A DNA stretch of 26,302 nucleotides, from positions 1 to 26,302 of the forward strand of contig JBNJEL010000015.1 of NCBI GenBank assembly GCA_051745835.1, in the 5' to 3' direction. The DNA comes from JBNJEL01 sp051745835 (GTDB lineage: Bacteria > Bacillota > Halanaerobiia > Halobacteroidales > Acetohalobiaceae). A program made the translations under genes and the position numbers. The notes below the pieces were generated by a model. It saw only the letters and a list, made by a program, of their open reading frames with translations, was not told where the DNA came from and searched no databases. Below are positions 1 to 7,349 of the stretch, in pieces (position 1 is the first letter of the stretch; every line of letters starts with the position of its first letter).

Positions 1-141
1 AAAATTATAGTAGGTGGCAATGCTGTACAACAGACTTCGTTAAGTGCGACTGATTTGGGAGCAGATGGCTACTCCACTACTGCTCAACAAGCTCTAAAGA
101 TCGGTCAAGAATTAATCGACTCTACTAACTGCGGAGGATAA
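1..141 (+). CDS. Corrinoid (B12)-binding domain protein, C-terminal fragment
   Basis: An open frame enters from the left edge and stops at TAA 139-141, giving the last 46 residues of a protein. The segment beginning KIIVGGNAV, followed by TDLGADGYSTTAQQAL and a final helix, resembles the end of the Rossmann-like cobalamin-binding domain of methyltransferase corrinoid proteins (strand-GG, then LGADGY, then a helix). The start and any upstream methyltransferase-type domain lie outside the window, so the exact role cannot be given. Its 3' end overlaps the 3' end of the convergent YbgA-like gene by 37 bases. I am confident of the domain type and unsure of the specific family. Confidence 0.7.
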   Translation, partial: KIIVGGNAVQQTSLSATDLGADGYSTTAQQALKIGQELIDSTNCGG

Positions 142-860
142 GGAGTAAATATAGTCTGCTGCTTAACATATTCTGCGCCGTACTGCTCAACTAAGGTCTG
201 GAGAATATCGTTTATCGTCTTCCAGGTTAACTTACCGGCGCGATACTCCTCTAGCCTCCTTAAAAACTCCTCCTTCTCAGTAGTAGATAGCTCATCTGAA
301 ATAAAACCAAAGAGGTGCATCAAGACATTAATATGCTCTTCGACTGTCGGCTCATTAGTTAAAGTCTCCGCTAAAGTAGCTTCATAATCAGTTATAACTT
401 CAGCTGGCGGTCTCTGCTTAGAATTAGCAGTTAATCGACCTAACTTTCGCATCTGCACCTCACTAAAACTCATTAATAGAAATTTATTTAAGCTGTGAAA
501 CTTAACTAACGAACCAATAGCTTGAACAGCTTTAACCTCTCTAAATCGAGCGCTAGTAAATACACGCTTAAAAAAGAGATCTCTCTTTTTAAATTGCTGT
601 AGCTGCTGGTAATTGATAGCTGTAACTAGATTTAACTCTTGTACAGCGGAAATATCCAAACTAGTAGAATAAATAATACCATCGATTTCAGATAAATCTG
701 CCAGCTGCTGTTTAATTGTTGATAACTGCTCGGTAGATAGAGGTATTAACTTCAGATACTCTTTTAAGTTATTTCTCCACTGCTGGCTTATCATCTCAGT
801 TTCACCTCTAACTAACGCTTCACTGACTGCCACATTAGTTCTTATAGCTTCTAATTTCAT
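105..860 (-). CDS. YbgA/DUF1722 family protein
   Basis: The protein has 251 residues. From about residue 97 it matches the YbgA/DUF1722 pattern: FKRVFTSARFREVK (98-110), SLVKFHSLNKFLLM (117-130), LGRLTAN (140-146), then HINVLMHLFGFIS (176-188), EEYRAGK (204-210) and YVKQQTIFTPYP (231-242). DUF1722 is often fused behind DUF523; here the first ~95 residues are a helical stretch I do not recognise, and no DUF523 is present. No signal peptide or membrane segment is visible, so it should be cytosolic. The start ATG has AGGAGG about 10 bases upstream. It lies 29 bases downstream of the YkvI-type gene on the same strand and is probably cotranscribed with it. The biochemical function of the family is not settled. 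Confidence 0.8.
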   Translation of the reverse strand: MKLEAIRTNVAVSEALVRGETEMISQQWRNNLKEYLKLIPLSTEQLSTIKQQLADLSEIDGIIYSTSLDISAVQELNLVTAINYQQLQQFKKRDLFFKRVFTSARFREVKAVQAIGSLVKFHSLNKFLLMSFSEVQMRKLGRLTANSKQRPPAEVITDYEATLAETLTNEPTVEEHINVLMHLFGFISDELSTTEKEEFLRRLEEYRAGKLTWKTINDILQTLVEQYGAEYVKQQTIFTPYPPQLVESINS

Positions 861-889
861 CTCTATCGCTCCTCCTACTAGATTAATTT

Positions 890-1942
890 CTAAATAATAA
901 TTCTACGTTTAAAGTAACTAATCATTAGACTAAGTGAAAGCACGCCCCCTAAATTACCTAACAAGGGATAGACTACTGCTACTAAAGCAGCAAAGTTAAA
1001 CTTAGCTAAGAAAAAACCTACCCCCGCTATACTTATCAATAACCACTTCTTATCTAACCTGACCTTATCTCGTAACCGCATTACTAAACCATAACAACTA
1101 CTTGTAGCCGTCGTCAACATTGCCATTAGTAGAATTAGTGAATAAATAAGATATAAACTGGCACTCTTATAGTAAAGTAATTCTAACATCGGCAGCTGAC
1201 TATCTTCAACTAATCCTAAATTTTGAACTAATAAGCTATTAATTACTAATCCTAAGCTGGCTAATATCAATCCTGCTAAGTAACTACCTCGTTTTAATAC
1301 CCCTCTATCTTTAATCTGTGTCGGTAGAGCCGTAAGAACAGGTAAAGCTAAGAAAAAATTATAGATAAAGTAATTAATAGCATAATAGAACCAACTACCG
1401 GACTGTAACTTAGCAGTAGAATGATGACCAAGATTAACTAAAGACCTAGGTTCTAAATTAAGTATAAAAGTAGCAATGATTACCACAATCAAGCCCGGTA
1501 TTAAGATTAGATTTAACCTCATTACTCCTTTAATACCAAAGCTAATCGCCCAGATAACAACTAAGATACTTAAGATAATTCCCCAATTTTTAGCTAAACC
1601 AAAGTAGTAAAAAAGTATCTCTCCGCTACCGGAAAGCATTACTACAAAACTTGCTAATAGAAAGAATAATAGACTAAGATCACTAACCAATCCCAATAAG
1701 CGCTGATCAATCCAGTAAAATAGCTGGTCATAAGAGTATAATTTAAACTTTAGACTGAGACTAAAGACTAAATAGCCTACCACTGCAAATAAGATTCCAT
1801 ATAAGATTACTCCTAAATAGCCCCACGCTTGATACCGACTAAAAAATTGTAAGATCTCTTGTCCAGAAGCAAAACCTGCCCCGATCACCGCTCCAATATA
1901 AGTAGTAGTAATCTGTAACACTGCCTGTTGATCTTTGCTCAC
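890..1942 (-). CDS. YkvI-family membrane transporter (APC/LeuT-like fold)
   Basis: This is a very hydrophobic protein of about 350 residues with roughly ten membrane segments. The first segment carries IGAVIGAGFASGQE, the signature of YkvI-like proteins, which are distant relatives of amino-acid transporters of the APC superfamily. A helix-breaking glycine pair in the first segment fits a LeuT-like substrate site. The substrate is unknown. Two GTG codons are adjacent (1945 and 1942). The second lies 7 bases after AGGAGG and is preferred; the first would leave only 4. The downstream partner is the YbgA-like gene. The divergent neighbour is yyaC, and the shared 130-base gap carries a likely extended -10 promoter for this gene. 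Confidence 0.8.
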   Translation of the reverse strand: MSKDQQAVLQITTTYIGAVIGAGFASGQEILQFFSRYQAWGYLGVILYGILFAVVGYLVFSLSLKFKLYSYDQLFYWIDQRLLGLVSDLSLLFFLLASFVVMLSGSGEILFYYFGLAKNWGIILSILVVIWAISFGIKGVMRLNLILIPGLIVVIIATFILNLEPRSLVNLGHHSTAKLQSGSWFYYAINYFIYNFFLALPVLTALPTQIKDRGVLKRGSYLAGLILASLGLVINSLLVQNLGLVEDSQLPMLELLYYKSASLYLIYSLILLMAMLTTATSSCYGLVMRLRDKVRLDKKWLLISIAGVGFFLAKFNFAALVAVVYPLLGNLGGVLSLSLMISYFKRRIII

Positions 1943-2014
1943 CACAGCCCCTCCTTGATCTAATAGAGTATATTCAAGGTTACTTATAGATTATGTAACA
2001 ATATTTAACAGTTT

Positions 2015-2023
2015 ATTATAGCA
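2015..2023 (-). promoter_or_regulatory. Putative extended -10 promoter element for the YkvI-type gene
   Basis: Read on the minus strand the sequence is TGCTATAAT, an extended -10 element with perfect TATAAT, about 70 bases upstream of the GTG start. No good -35 hexamer precedes it at the usual distance, as is common for extended -10 promoters. The call rests on sequence alone. Confidence 0.4.
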
Positions 2024-2073
2024 AAATATTACACATATTAAATATTAATCTAATTAGCTAGGGAGGGAACGTT

Positions 2074-2778
2074 GTGGCTAACTTAACAACTACTCATTGT
2101 CAGGTCTGCAGTAGAAAAATACTCGATCTTAATTCTACATCAGATAGAACTATCTGTAATCAGTGTGCTCAACAAGAAAAAGAGACCTCATTTTGTACAA
2201 CAGATCCACTACCTCAAAATCGCATCCACGTTGATGACCGTCTGGCTGCCAGTAAATTAAAGAAAATCTTAACTAAATACTTAGATCAATATTACACAGC
2301 TAAATTCTCACAGATTATCGTCCTCTGTATTGGAACTGACCGCTCCACCGGTGATGCATTAGGGCCTTTAATTGGCAGCAGACTTAACCAATTTAATCCT
2401 AACTCTATTCCTGTTTTAGGTACACTTAAAGAGCCAATTCATGCTACTAACCTACAAGAAAAGATAGATATGATCAAGCAAAAATTCATCAGTCCATTTA
2501 TTGTAGCAATTGATGCCGGGCTAGGAAAGAATAAAAGTGTTGGGCAGATTTCTGTTAACCAAGGACCTCTCAAACCTGGGTCAGGAGTTGATAAGGAATT
2601 ACCACCTATTGGCAACTTACATATTACTGGCTTAGTTAATATTGGCGGTTATATGGAGTACTTAGTCTTACAGAGTACCAGACTCAATTTAGTAATGAAG
2701 ATGTCTAAAATTATTGCTCGCAGTATCAAATGGAGTCTGAAGTCTTTTGATTATAACTACAAAGCAGGGTTGCAGTAA
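2074..2778 (+). CDS. yyaC: Sporulation protein YyaC (DUF1256, GPR-like fold) with N-terminal CxxC pair
   Basis: The protein has 234 residues. Residues ~57-220 match YyaC: IIVLCIGTDRSTGDALGPLIG, then LGTLKEPIHATNL, IVAIDAGLG, LKPGSGVDKELPPIGN and ITGLVNIGG. YyaC is a spore-forming Firmicute protein related to the germination protease GPR; in Bacillus it is made in the forespore under sigma-F. The N-terminus differs from the Bacillus form I remember: CQVC (9-12) and CNQC (28-31) look like a small zinc ribbon joined by a linker. The start is GTG with GGGAGG 7 bases upstream. It is the only complete plus-strand gene left of the origin and is convergent with the bactofilin gene. Family assignment is firm; the ribbon is inferred from cysteine spacing. 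Confidence 0.88.
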   Translation: MANLTTTHCQVCSRKILDLNSTSDRTICNQCAQQEKETSFCTTDPLPQNRIHVDDRLAASKLKKILTKYLDQYYTAKFSQIIVLCIGTDRSTGDALGPLIGSRLNQFNPNSIPVLGTLKEPIHATNLQEKIDMIKQKFISPFIVAIDAGLGKNKSVGQISVNQGPLKPGSGVDKELPPIGNLHITGLVNIGGYMEYLVLQSTRLNLVMKMSKIIARSIKWSLKSFDYNYKAGLQ

Positions 2779-2784
2779 CCCTGC
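2764..2784. terminator. Bidirectional hairpin between yyaC and the bactofilin gene
   Basis: A perfect 8-bp stem (GCAGGGTT / AACCCTGC) with a 5-base loop spans the yyaC stop codon and sits 6 bases beyond the end of the convergent bactofilin gene. T-runs are short on both sides (CTT on plus, TTTG on minus). It is therefore a modest terminator, but its position between converging genes supports the call. Confidence 0.6.
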
Positions 2785-2790
2785 TGCCCC

Positions 2791-3345
2791 TTAATTACTA
2801 TTGACCTTCTTATTTAACAAAGAATTAGACTGATAATCTTTACTGGAACTCTCCTCAGCGCTCTCTTCTTGCTCTAACTCATCTTCAATTTCTTCTTCAT
2901 TTTCATCTTCTCCATTATCTTCCTTTTCAGTTTGACTCTCTTCGTTAGATGTACTATCTGAAAAGCACTTGGTAGTAGCAGACCTTGACTCACTCTTACC
3001 TTTAAATACTGCTCCATCTTCGACAACTAAATTACCAATTTTGATATCACCAATTAACTGACCGCTAGAGGTAATGACTAACTTATTCTCCGTAAATACA
3101 TCCCCCCGCACATTACCCGCTACTGTTACATTTCTAGCTTCAATATTAGCTCGTACTACTCCATTCTTACCTACTACTACATTACCTGTTGCTTCTAACT
3201 GTCCATTCAGTTCCCCTTCAATCCGCAGCGAACCTTCAATCTTAATCTCTCCTCTAATCTCTGTATTCTTACCAATGACTGTCTCCATCTCCTGAGAACC
3301 CTTACTTTGACAAGTAGAACTATCTTTTTTACCACCAAATAACAT
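2791..3345 (-). CDS. Bactofilin (DUF583 polymer-forming cytoskeletal protein)
   Basis: The protein has 184 residues. Residues ~21-117 are a run of short beta-strand repeats (TVIGKNTEIRGEI, LRIEGELNGQLEA, VVVGKNGVVRANI, VTVAGNVRGDV, LVITSSGQLIGDI, LVVEDGAVFKG), the right-handed beta-helix of bactofilins. Such proteins polymerise without nucleotide and usually organise envelope or peptidoglycan enzymes at the membrane. The short N-terminal tail MLFGGKK could be a membrane anchor. The C-terminal ~60 residues are low-complexity and strongly acidic (Glu/Asp-rich about 135-165), probably disordered. It follows the M23 peptidase gene by about 40 bases on the same strand, a pairing seen in other bacteria. 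The ATG has AGGAGG upstream. Confidence 0.92.
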   Translation of the reverse strand: MLFGGKKDSSTCQSKGSQEMETVIGKNTEIRGEIKIEGSLRIEGELNGQLEATGNVVVGKNGVVRANIEARNVTVAGNVRGDVFTENKLVITSSGQLIGDIKIGNLVVEDGAVFKGKSESRSATTKCFSDSTSNEESQTEKEDNGEDENEEEIEDELEQEESAEESSSKDYQSNSLLNKKVNSN

Positions 3346-3385
3346 AATTATCCCTCCTTAATTAATAAAAAAGATTACTCTATAA

Positions 3386-4351
3386 TTACTTAATATATTG
3401 CCACGGATTTACCGGTTCATTTTTTAAAATCACCTCATAATGTAAGTGTGGCCCGGTACTCCGCCCTGAATTACCAGAGTAAGCAATTAAGTCTCCTCGC
3501 TTAACCTTCTCACCTACTTCAACATCTAACCGACGATTATGAGCATAAAGAGTTCGAAAATTATAACCATGGTCAATCACTACCGTCTTACCATAACCAC
3601 TCTTCCAACCAGCATAGGTAACCTCACCTGCTCCTGTAGCATAAATCTCTGTACCATACCAGACTCCAATATCTATTCCTTCATGGCGTATCCGCTTACC
3701 AGTAATAGGATGAATTCGCCACCCAAAGTGAGAAGTAATCTGTTTATCTGCACTCTTAATTGGCCAACCTGTTGGTTTAGCAGCTAAGTATTGATTATAA
3801 CTAACTACTGACTTCTTTAACTGTTTTAATTTTACTTGTTGGATCGGTAAATAAGTATGTATTTTTATTAAATTATTCGCAGCTTGACCTAACAAACTAT
3901 CTTCCCTTGCTTCATATAATTCTAATCGAAGTCGATAACTATTCTGCTGCTTATTAAATTCACGTGCTGTAACCACTCCGAATTCCGGAAATTTATATGC
4001 ATCTACTTTAGAAATCTTATAATCAACTAACTTCTTAATCTTACTACTAATTTGTTTAACTTTCTTAAACTCTACCTTTAATTCTTCGGTCTCAGTAGTT
4101 AATAACTTTAATTTACTCTTTAATCTTTTATTATCTTCTTCTACTTTAGTTAAAGTATTAATCTTTGCTAATGCTTTCTGATGTTGTTGATAATAAAAGT
4201 AACAACCTAATGTACTACTAATTAAATAAAGAATAAGCAATCCTAAAATTAGCTTTAAAACTATTTGGGGAGAGCTAAAACTAATTGGATCTGCAATTGA
4301 ATGAGGAATAATCTTAATCGTAATTCGTTTTTCTTCCTGGTTATAGGACAC
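3386..4351 (-). CDS. Membrane-anchored M23 peptidase (LytM-type)
   Basis: The protein has 321 residues. One membrane segment lies at about 31-50, followed by a coiled coil (~57-110) and a C-terminal M23 domain from ~195. Zinc ligands can be read in HEGIDIG (H223, D227) and HLHYEV (H304); H271 in the TLYAHN motif and H302 in GPHLH are the other conserved histidines. All four are intact, so an active cell-wall endopeptidase outside the membrane is expected. The GTG start has a GGGGG ribosome site 8 bases upstream. It precedes the bactofilin gene in a likely two-gene operon, suggesting that the bactofilin scaffold positions this enzyme. Role in vegetative growth or sporulation is not determined by sequence. 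Confidence 0.9.
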   Translation of the reverse strand: MSYNQEEKRITIKIIPHSIADPISFSSPQIVLKLILGLLILYLISSTLGCYFYYQQHQKALAKINTLTKVEEDNKRLKSKLKLLTTETEELKVEFKKVKQISSKIKKLVDYKISKVDAYKFPEFGVVTAREFNKQQNSYRLRLELYEAREDSLLGQAANNLIKIHTYLPIQQVKLKQLKKSVVSYNQYLAAKPTGWPIKSADKQITSHFGWRIHPITGKRIRHEGIDIGVWYGTEIYATGAGEVTYAGWKSGYGKTVVIDHGYNFRTLYAHNRRLDVEVGEKVKRGDLIAYSGNSGRSTGPHLHYEVILKNEPVNPWQYIK

Positions 4352-4455
4352 ATATCATTCCCCCTATAATATCATCCTATAATCTAACACCCCTCTTAAT
4401 ACATTTATTTCGTTATTAAACATAAATTTCCTCTCTGTTTTTAAATCTAAATTAA

Positions 4456-5133
4456 TTAGATAAATAAGTAACCCAATATAACTGCTACAAAGATACTGGG
4501 CAGTAAATTACCAACTTTAATTTCAGCCATCTTGAGAATATTAATGGAAATAGCAATAATTAATAATCCTCCGGTGGCTGTCATCTCAGCTATAATTGGT
4601 TGCGTTAAAAGCGGCTGTAAAGTAGTAGCTAATAAGGTTATACTCCCTTGATAAAGTAAAACAGTCAGTGATGAGAAGACAACTCCTACTCCCATAGTAG
4701 AGCCAAAGGCAATAGCTGAAAAGCCATCTAACATGGACTTAGCATAGAGAATTGACGGATCATCAGCTAATCCATCTTGAATTGCTCCCATAATTGCCAT
4801 AGCTCCCACACAATAAATTAATGTAGTTCTAACAAATCCTTCTGTTAAATTACTATTATCTAACTTAATCTGACTCTCTAACCAGCTGCCTAACTGATTT
4901 AATCTGCTTTCAATCTGTAACAGTTCACCAATAACTCCACCTAATAATAGACTAAAAATAACTATTGGCAGCTGATTACTCTTTAGTGCCATCTCGCCTC
5001 CAATCAAGAAAACAGCTAAACTCAACCCCTGCATCACTGTCTCTTTAAGTGATTGAGAAAATCTATGTCCTAATCCAACTCCTACGCTGCCGCCTACTAT
5101 AATTGCTATGGTATTAACTACTGTTCCTAACAT
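4456..5133 (-). CDS. DUF554 family membrane protein
   Basis: The protein has about 225 residues and six or seven hydrophobic segments. It shows the DUF554 (YdfK/YqgA) pattern: MLGTVVNTIAIIVGGSVG at the N-terminus, GEMALKSNQ, LLGGVIGELLQIE, YCVGAMAIMGAIQDGL, LDGFSAIAFGSTMG and a final LKVGNLLPS-like block (here IKVGNLLPS). Members are probably inner-membrane transporters of unknown substrate. An upstream GTG (5139) sits only 3 bases from AGGAGG; the ATG at 5133 is 9 bases away and is the better start. It lies about 45 bases downstream of the cysteine desulfurase gene and may share its transcript. Confidence 0.85.
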   Translation of the reverse strand: MLGTVVNTIAIIVGGSVGVGLGHRFSQSLKETVMQGLSLAVFLIGGEMALKSNQLPIVIFSLLLGGVIGELLQIESRLNQLGSWLESQIKLDNSNLTEGFVRTTLIYCVGAMAIMGAIQDGLADDPSILYAKSMLDGFSAIAFGSTMGVGVVFSSLTVLLYQGSITLLATTLQPLLTQPIIAEMTATGGLLIIAISINILKMAEIKVGNLLPSIFVAVILGYLFI

Positions 5134-5178
5134 CTTCACTATCCTCCTATTATCTATATGACATCAGTTAGTAAAATA

Positions 5179-6330
5179 TTAATTAATTAATTGAATAATT
5201 TCTTTAACAGCTGCAATTAACTCTTCACAGTTTGCTTGAGTAGTAAAGTTACCTAGACTAACTCTTATAGTTCCCTGCTCTATCGTGCCAAGCGTTTGGT
5301 GGGCTAAAGGAGCACAGTGTAATCCTGACCTTACCCCTATCTCATAAGCTCTATCCAACATAAATCCGATCTCTGAAGCGGATTTATCAGCTAAATTAAA
5401 AGAAACTACTGGTGCCTGGCGCTTAATATCTTGCGGACCATAAATGCTAACTACTTCCAGCTTATTTAATTCTGATAATAAGTAAGCAGTCAATTCCAAT
5501 TTCTTACTTCTTAATTGATCAATCCCAGTATCCAAAATATAATCTATTCCCGCTCCTAAGCCCGCAATTCCCACTCCATTAGGAGTTCCGCTTTCATACT
5601 TATCAGGGATTATTTCTGGCTGGTAAAGAGTTTCAGAATTACCACCGGTTCCTCCCTGCCGGCGACTGCTTAAATCCAACTGTGAGTTAATATATAAACC
5701 ACCTGTCCCCTGAGGACCTAACAAACCTTTATGGCCCGGAAAGGCTAATAAATCAATCTGTAGCTCCTGTACATCAATTGGATATACCCCAGCAGTCTGA
5801 GCAGCATCAACTAATAGAATAATATCTTCCTGTTGAGCTAGCTGACCTATCTCTTTAATCGGCATTAAGGTGCCGGTTACATTAGAAGCATGAGTAATTA
5901 CTATTAATTTAGTATTAGCTTGTAACTTAGCAGCTAAATCCTCTACGGCTAACTCCCCCGTCTGAGAATCACAATCAACTACACTTAACTCAATTACTCC
6001 CTCTTGTTCTAAATGCTTAAGTGGACGTATCACCGAATTATGCTCCATGCTACTGGTTACAACATGATCACCTTCGGCTAAAATCCCCTTCATTCCTAAG
6101 TCTAACGCGTCTGTAGTATTCAAAGTAAATACAATCTCTTCCGAGTTAGCTGCATTAAATAGCTGAGCTACTGACTTTCTAACCTGTGCTATCTCTTGAC
6201 TAGCCATCGTAGCTAATTGGTGACTACTGCGTCCGGGATTAGCTCCTTTATGACGCATAAAATCATCCATAGCTTCATAAACAGTTTCCGGTTTCGGAAA
6301 AGAAGTAGCAGCATTATCTAAATAGATCAT
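5179..6330 (-). CDS. Cysteine desulfurase family protein (class V aminotransferase, TIGR01977-like)
   Basis: The protein has 383 residues and is a complete PLP enzyme. MIYLDNAATSFPKP opens the fold, H97 stacks on the cofactor, VDAAQTAG (D175) contacts the pyridine nitrogen, and FPGHKG carries the Schiff-base lysine K201. The catalytic cysteine C339 is in SGLHCAPLAH. The GLHCAPLAHQTLGT block is typical of the TIGR01977 branch rather than of IscS or NifS. Expected activity is removal of sulfur from cysteine; the acceptor is unknown. No IscU or SufU scaffold is adjacent. ATG start with GGAGG 8 bases upstream, 18 bases after the noc-like gene. Its position is where soj-spo0J stand in Bacillus. 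Confidence 0.88.
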   Translation of the reverse strand: MIYLDNAATSFPKPETVYEAMDDFMRHKGANPGRSSHQLATMASQEIAQVRKSVAQLFNAANSEEIVFTLNTTDALDLGMKGILAEGDHVVTSSMEHNSVIRPLKHLEQEGVIELSVVDCDSQTGELAVEDLAAKLQANTKLIVITHASNVTGTLMPIKEIGQLAQQEDIILLVDAAQTAGVYPIDVQELQIDLLAFPGHKGLLGPQGTGGLYINSQLDLSSRRQGGTGGNSETLYQPEIIPDKYESGTPNGVGIAGLGAGIDYILDTGIDQLRSKKLELTAYLLSELNKLEVVSIYGPQDIKRQAPVVSFNLADKSASEIGFMLDRAYEIGVRSGLHCAPLAHQTLGTIEQGTIRVSLGNFTTQANCEELIAAVKEIIQLIN

Positions 6331-6348
6331 CTTTTTAACCTCCGGCTT

Positions 6349-7215
6349 TTATTTTTTAGGTAGACGAATATTAAATTCAACATACTCTGCACATTCTCTC
6401 TCCTCTACTGCGATACTTAATCCACTAGCCTTGACATCGGCTACCATTTTCCGAATAGTATTTACCGCTAACCGCACATCATTAAAATATTTAATTACCT
6501 GTTTATTATCTTCACTCTCACCTAAATCCTGTTTTAATTCAGTAATCAATTCATCTAGCTCTTTAACTGTATAATCCTGCTCAATAATCTGTTTAATCAC
6601 ATTAATCTGTGAATCTTTATCTGATAATCTCAATAAAGCCTGCGCCTGCCCTTCAGTCAATTTAAAATCATTAATTAATTTCAAAACCTCTACCGGTAGT
6701 TCTAATAAATCAAGCTTCTCATCAATAGCAGTTAAATCTAAACCTAACTTTTCACTTAATTCTGTTCTCGTCATACCAAACTTCTTAACTAATATTTGAT
6801 AGCCAATTGCTTCTTCTAAAAAACTTAAGCTCTGTTGTTGACAATTATTAAACAGTAGTAATTCCAGTGCTTCTTGAGCAGTAAAATCGCCCACAATAGC
6901 CGGTACCCTCTCTAAACCAATTAATTTACAAGCCTTTAAACTTCGTTCGCCAATAATTAATTCATAACCATCCACTAATTTTCTCCTCACTACTAACGGC
7001 TGAATTACTCCGTACTGCTCAATTGACTTAGCAATCCGTCTTAAATCCTCTTCATTAAATTCAACTGCTAGACGATAAGAATTAAGCTCAATCTCAGCCA
7101 CAGGTAGGAACTTAATATTTTGCTCCACATCATGCTGAGCATAGATGGTATTTCTATTTGTAGCTTGACCGGTTAAACCAACAAAATCTAATAATTTGGT
7201 TAAGTGACTTCGCAT
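6349..7215 (-). CDS. noc: Noc/ParB-like nucleoid protein with degenerate CTPase motifs
   Basis: The protein has 288 residues and ParB-like layout: N-terminal ParB domain (~35-130), a helix-turn-helix region (~148-178) and a C-terminal dimerisation segment. The extreme N-terminus MRSHLTKLLDFVGL could form an amphipathic helix like the membrane-targeting tail of Noc, and the gene follows rsmG as noc does, so Noc is favoured over Spo0J. Key motifs are altered: GERR is GERS (89-92), ENxQR is NNCQQ (123-127), and the recognition-helix region LDLTAIDEKLDLLELP lacks the usual KSRSxVxN pattern. CTP binding and DNA specificity may differ. A GTG directly before the ATG is too close to GAGG, so the ATG at 7215 is chosen. 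Confidence 0.75.
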   Translation of the reverse strand: MRSHLTKLLDFVGLTGQATNRNTIYAQHDVEQNIKFLPVAEIELNSYRLAVEFNEEDLRRIAKSIEQYGVIQPLVVRRKLVDGYELIIGERSLKACKLIGLERVPAIVGDFTAQEALELLLFNNCQQQSLSFLEEAIGYQILVKKFGMTRTELSEKLGLDLTAIDEKLDLLELPVEVLKLINDFKLTEGQAQALLRLSDKDSQINVIKQIIEQDYTVKELDELITELKQDLGESEDNKQVIKYFNDVRLAVNTIRKMVADVKASGLSIAVEERECAEYVEFNIRLPKK

Positions 7216-7349
7216 CACTCCACCTCACTTTTCCTAGATAGTAATTTTACTATTTCTGGAATTAACCCTTAACTTCCTGCTTAATTCTAGTTAAGTAATT
7301 AATTTATTTGGTTATATAAGAAATAGAGAAATAATAGAAGGTAGGATTA

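Noticed and set aside
2009..2030. Sigma-F-like promoter for yyaC
   Set aside because: GCAAAATA resembles a forespore -10, but no -35 at the right spacing could be found; the region is too AT-rich to trust it.
3074..3295. Plus-strand open frame opposite the bactofilin gene
   Set aside because: It is the complement of the beta-helix repeats, has no ribosome site and no recognisable protein character.
3539..3787. Plus-strand open frame opposite the M23 peptidase
   Set aside because: It lies inside the well-supported catalytic domain on the other strand and lacks a ribosome site.
3957..3972. TTCACGTG as a parS half-match
   Set aside because: Only the central CACGTG with two flanking T matches; the right arm is wrong and it is within a coding gene.
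7219..7349. Promoter or terminator in the gap between the secreted protein gene and noc
   Set aside because: Only short AT-rich inverted repeats and no paired -35/-10; nothing strong enough to report.
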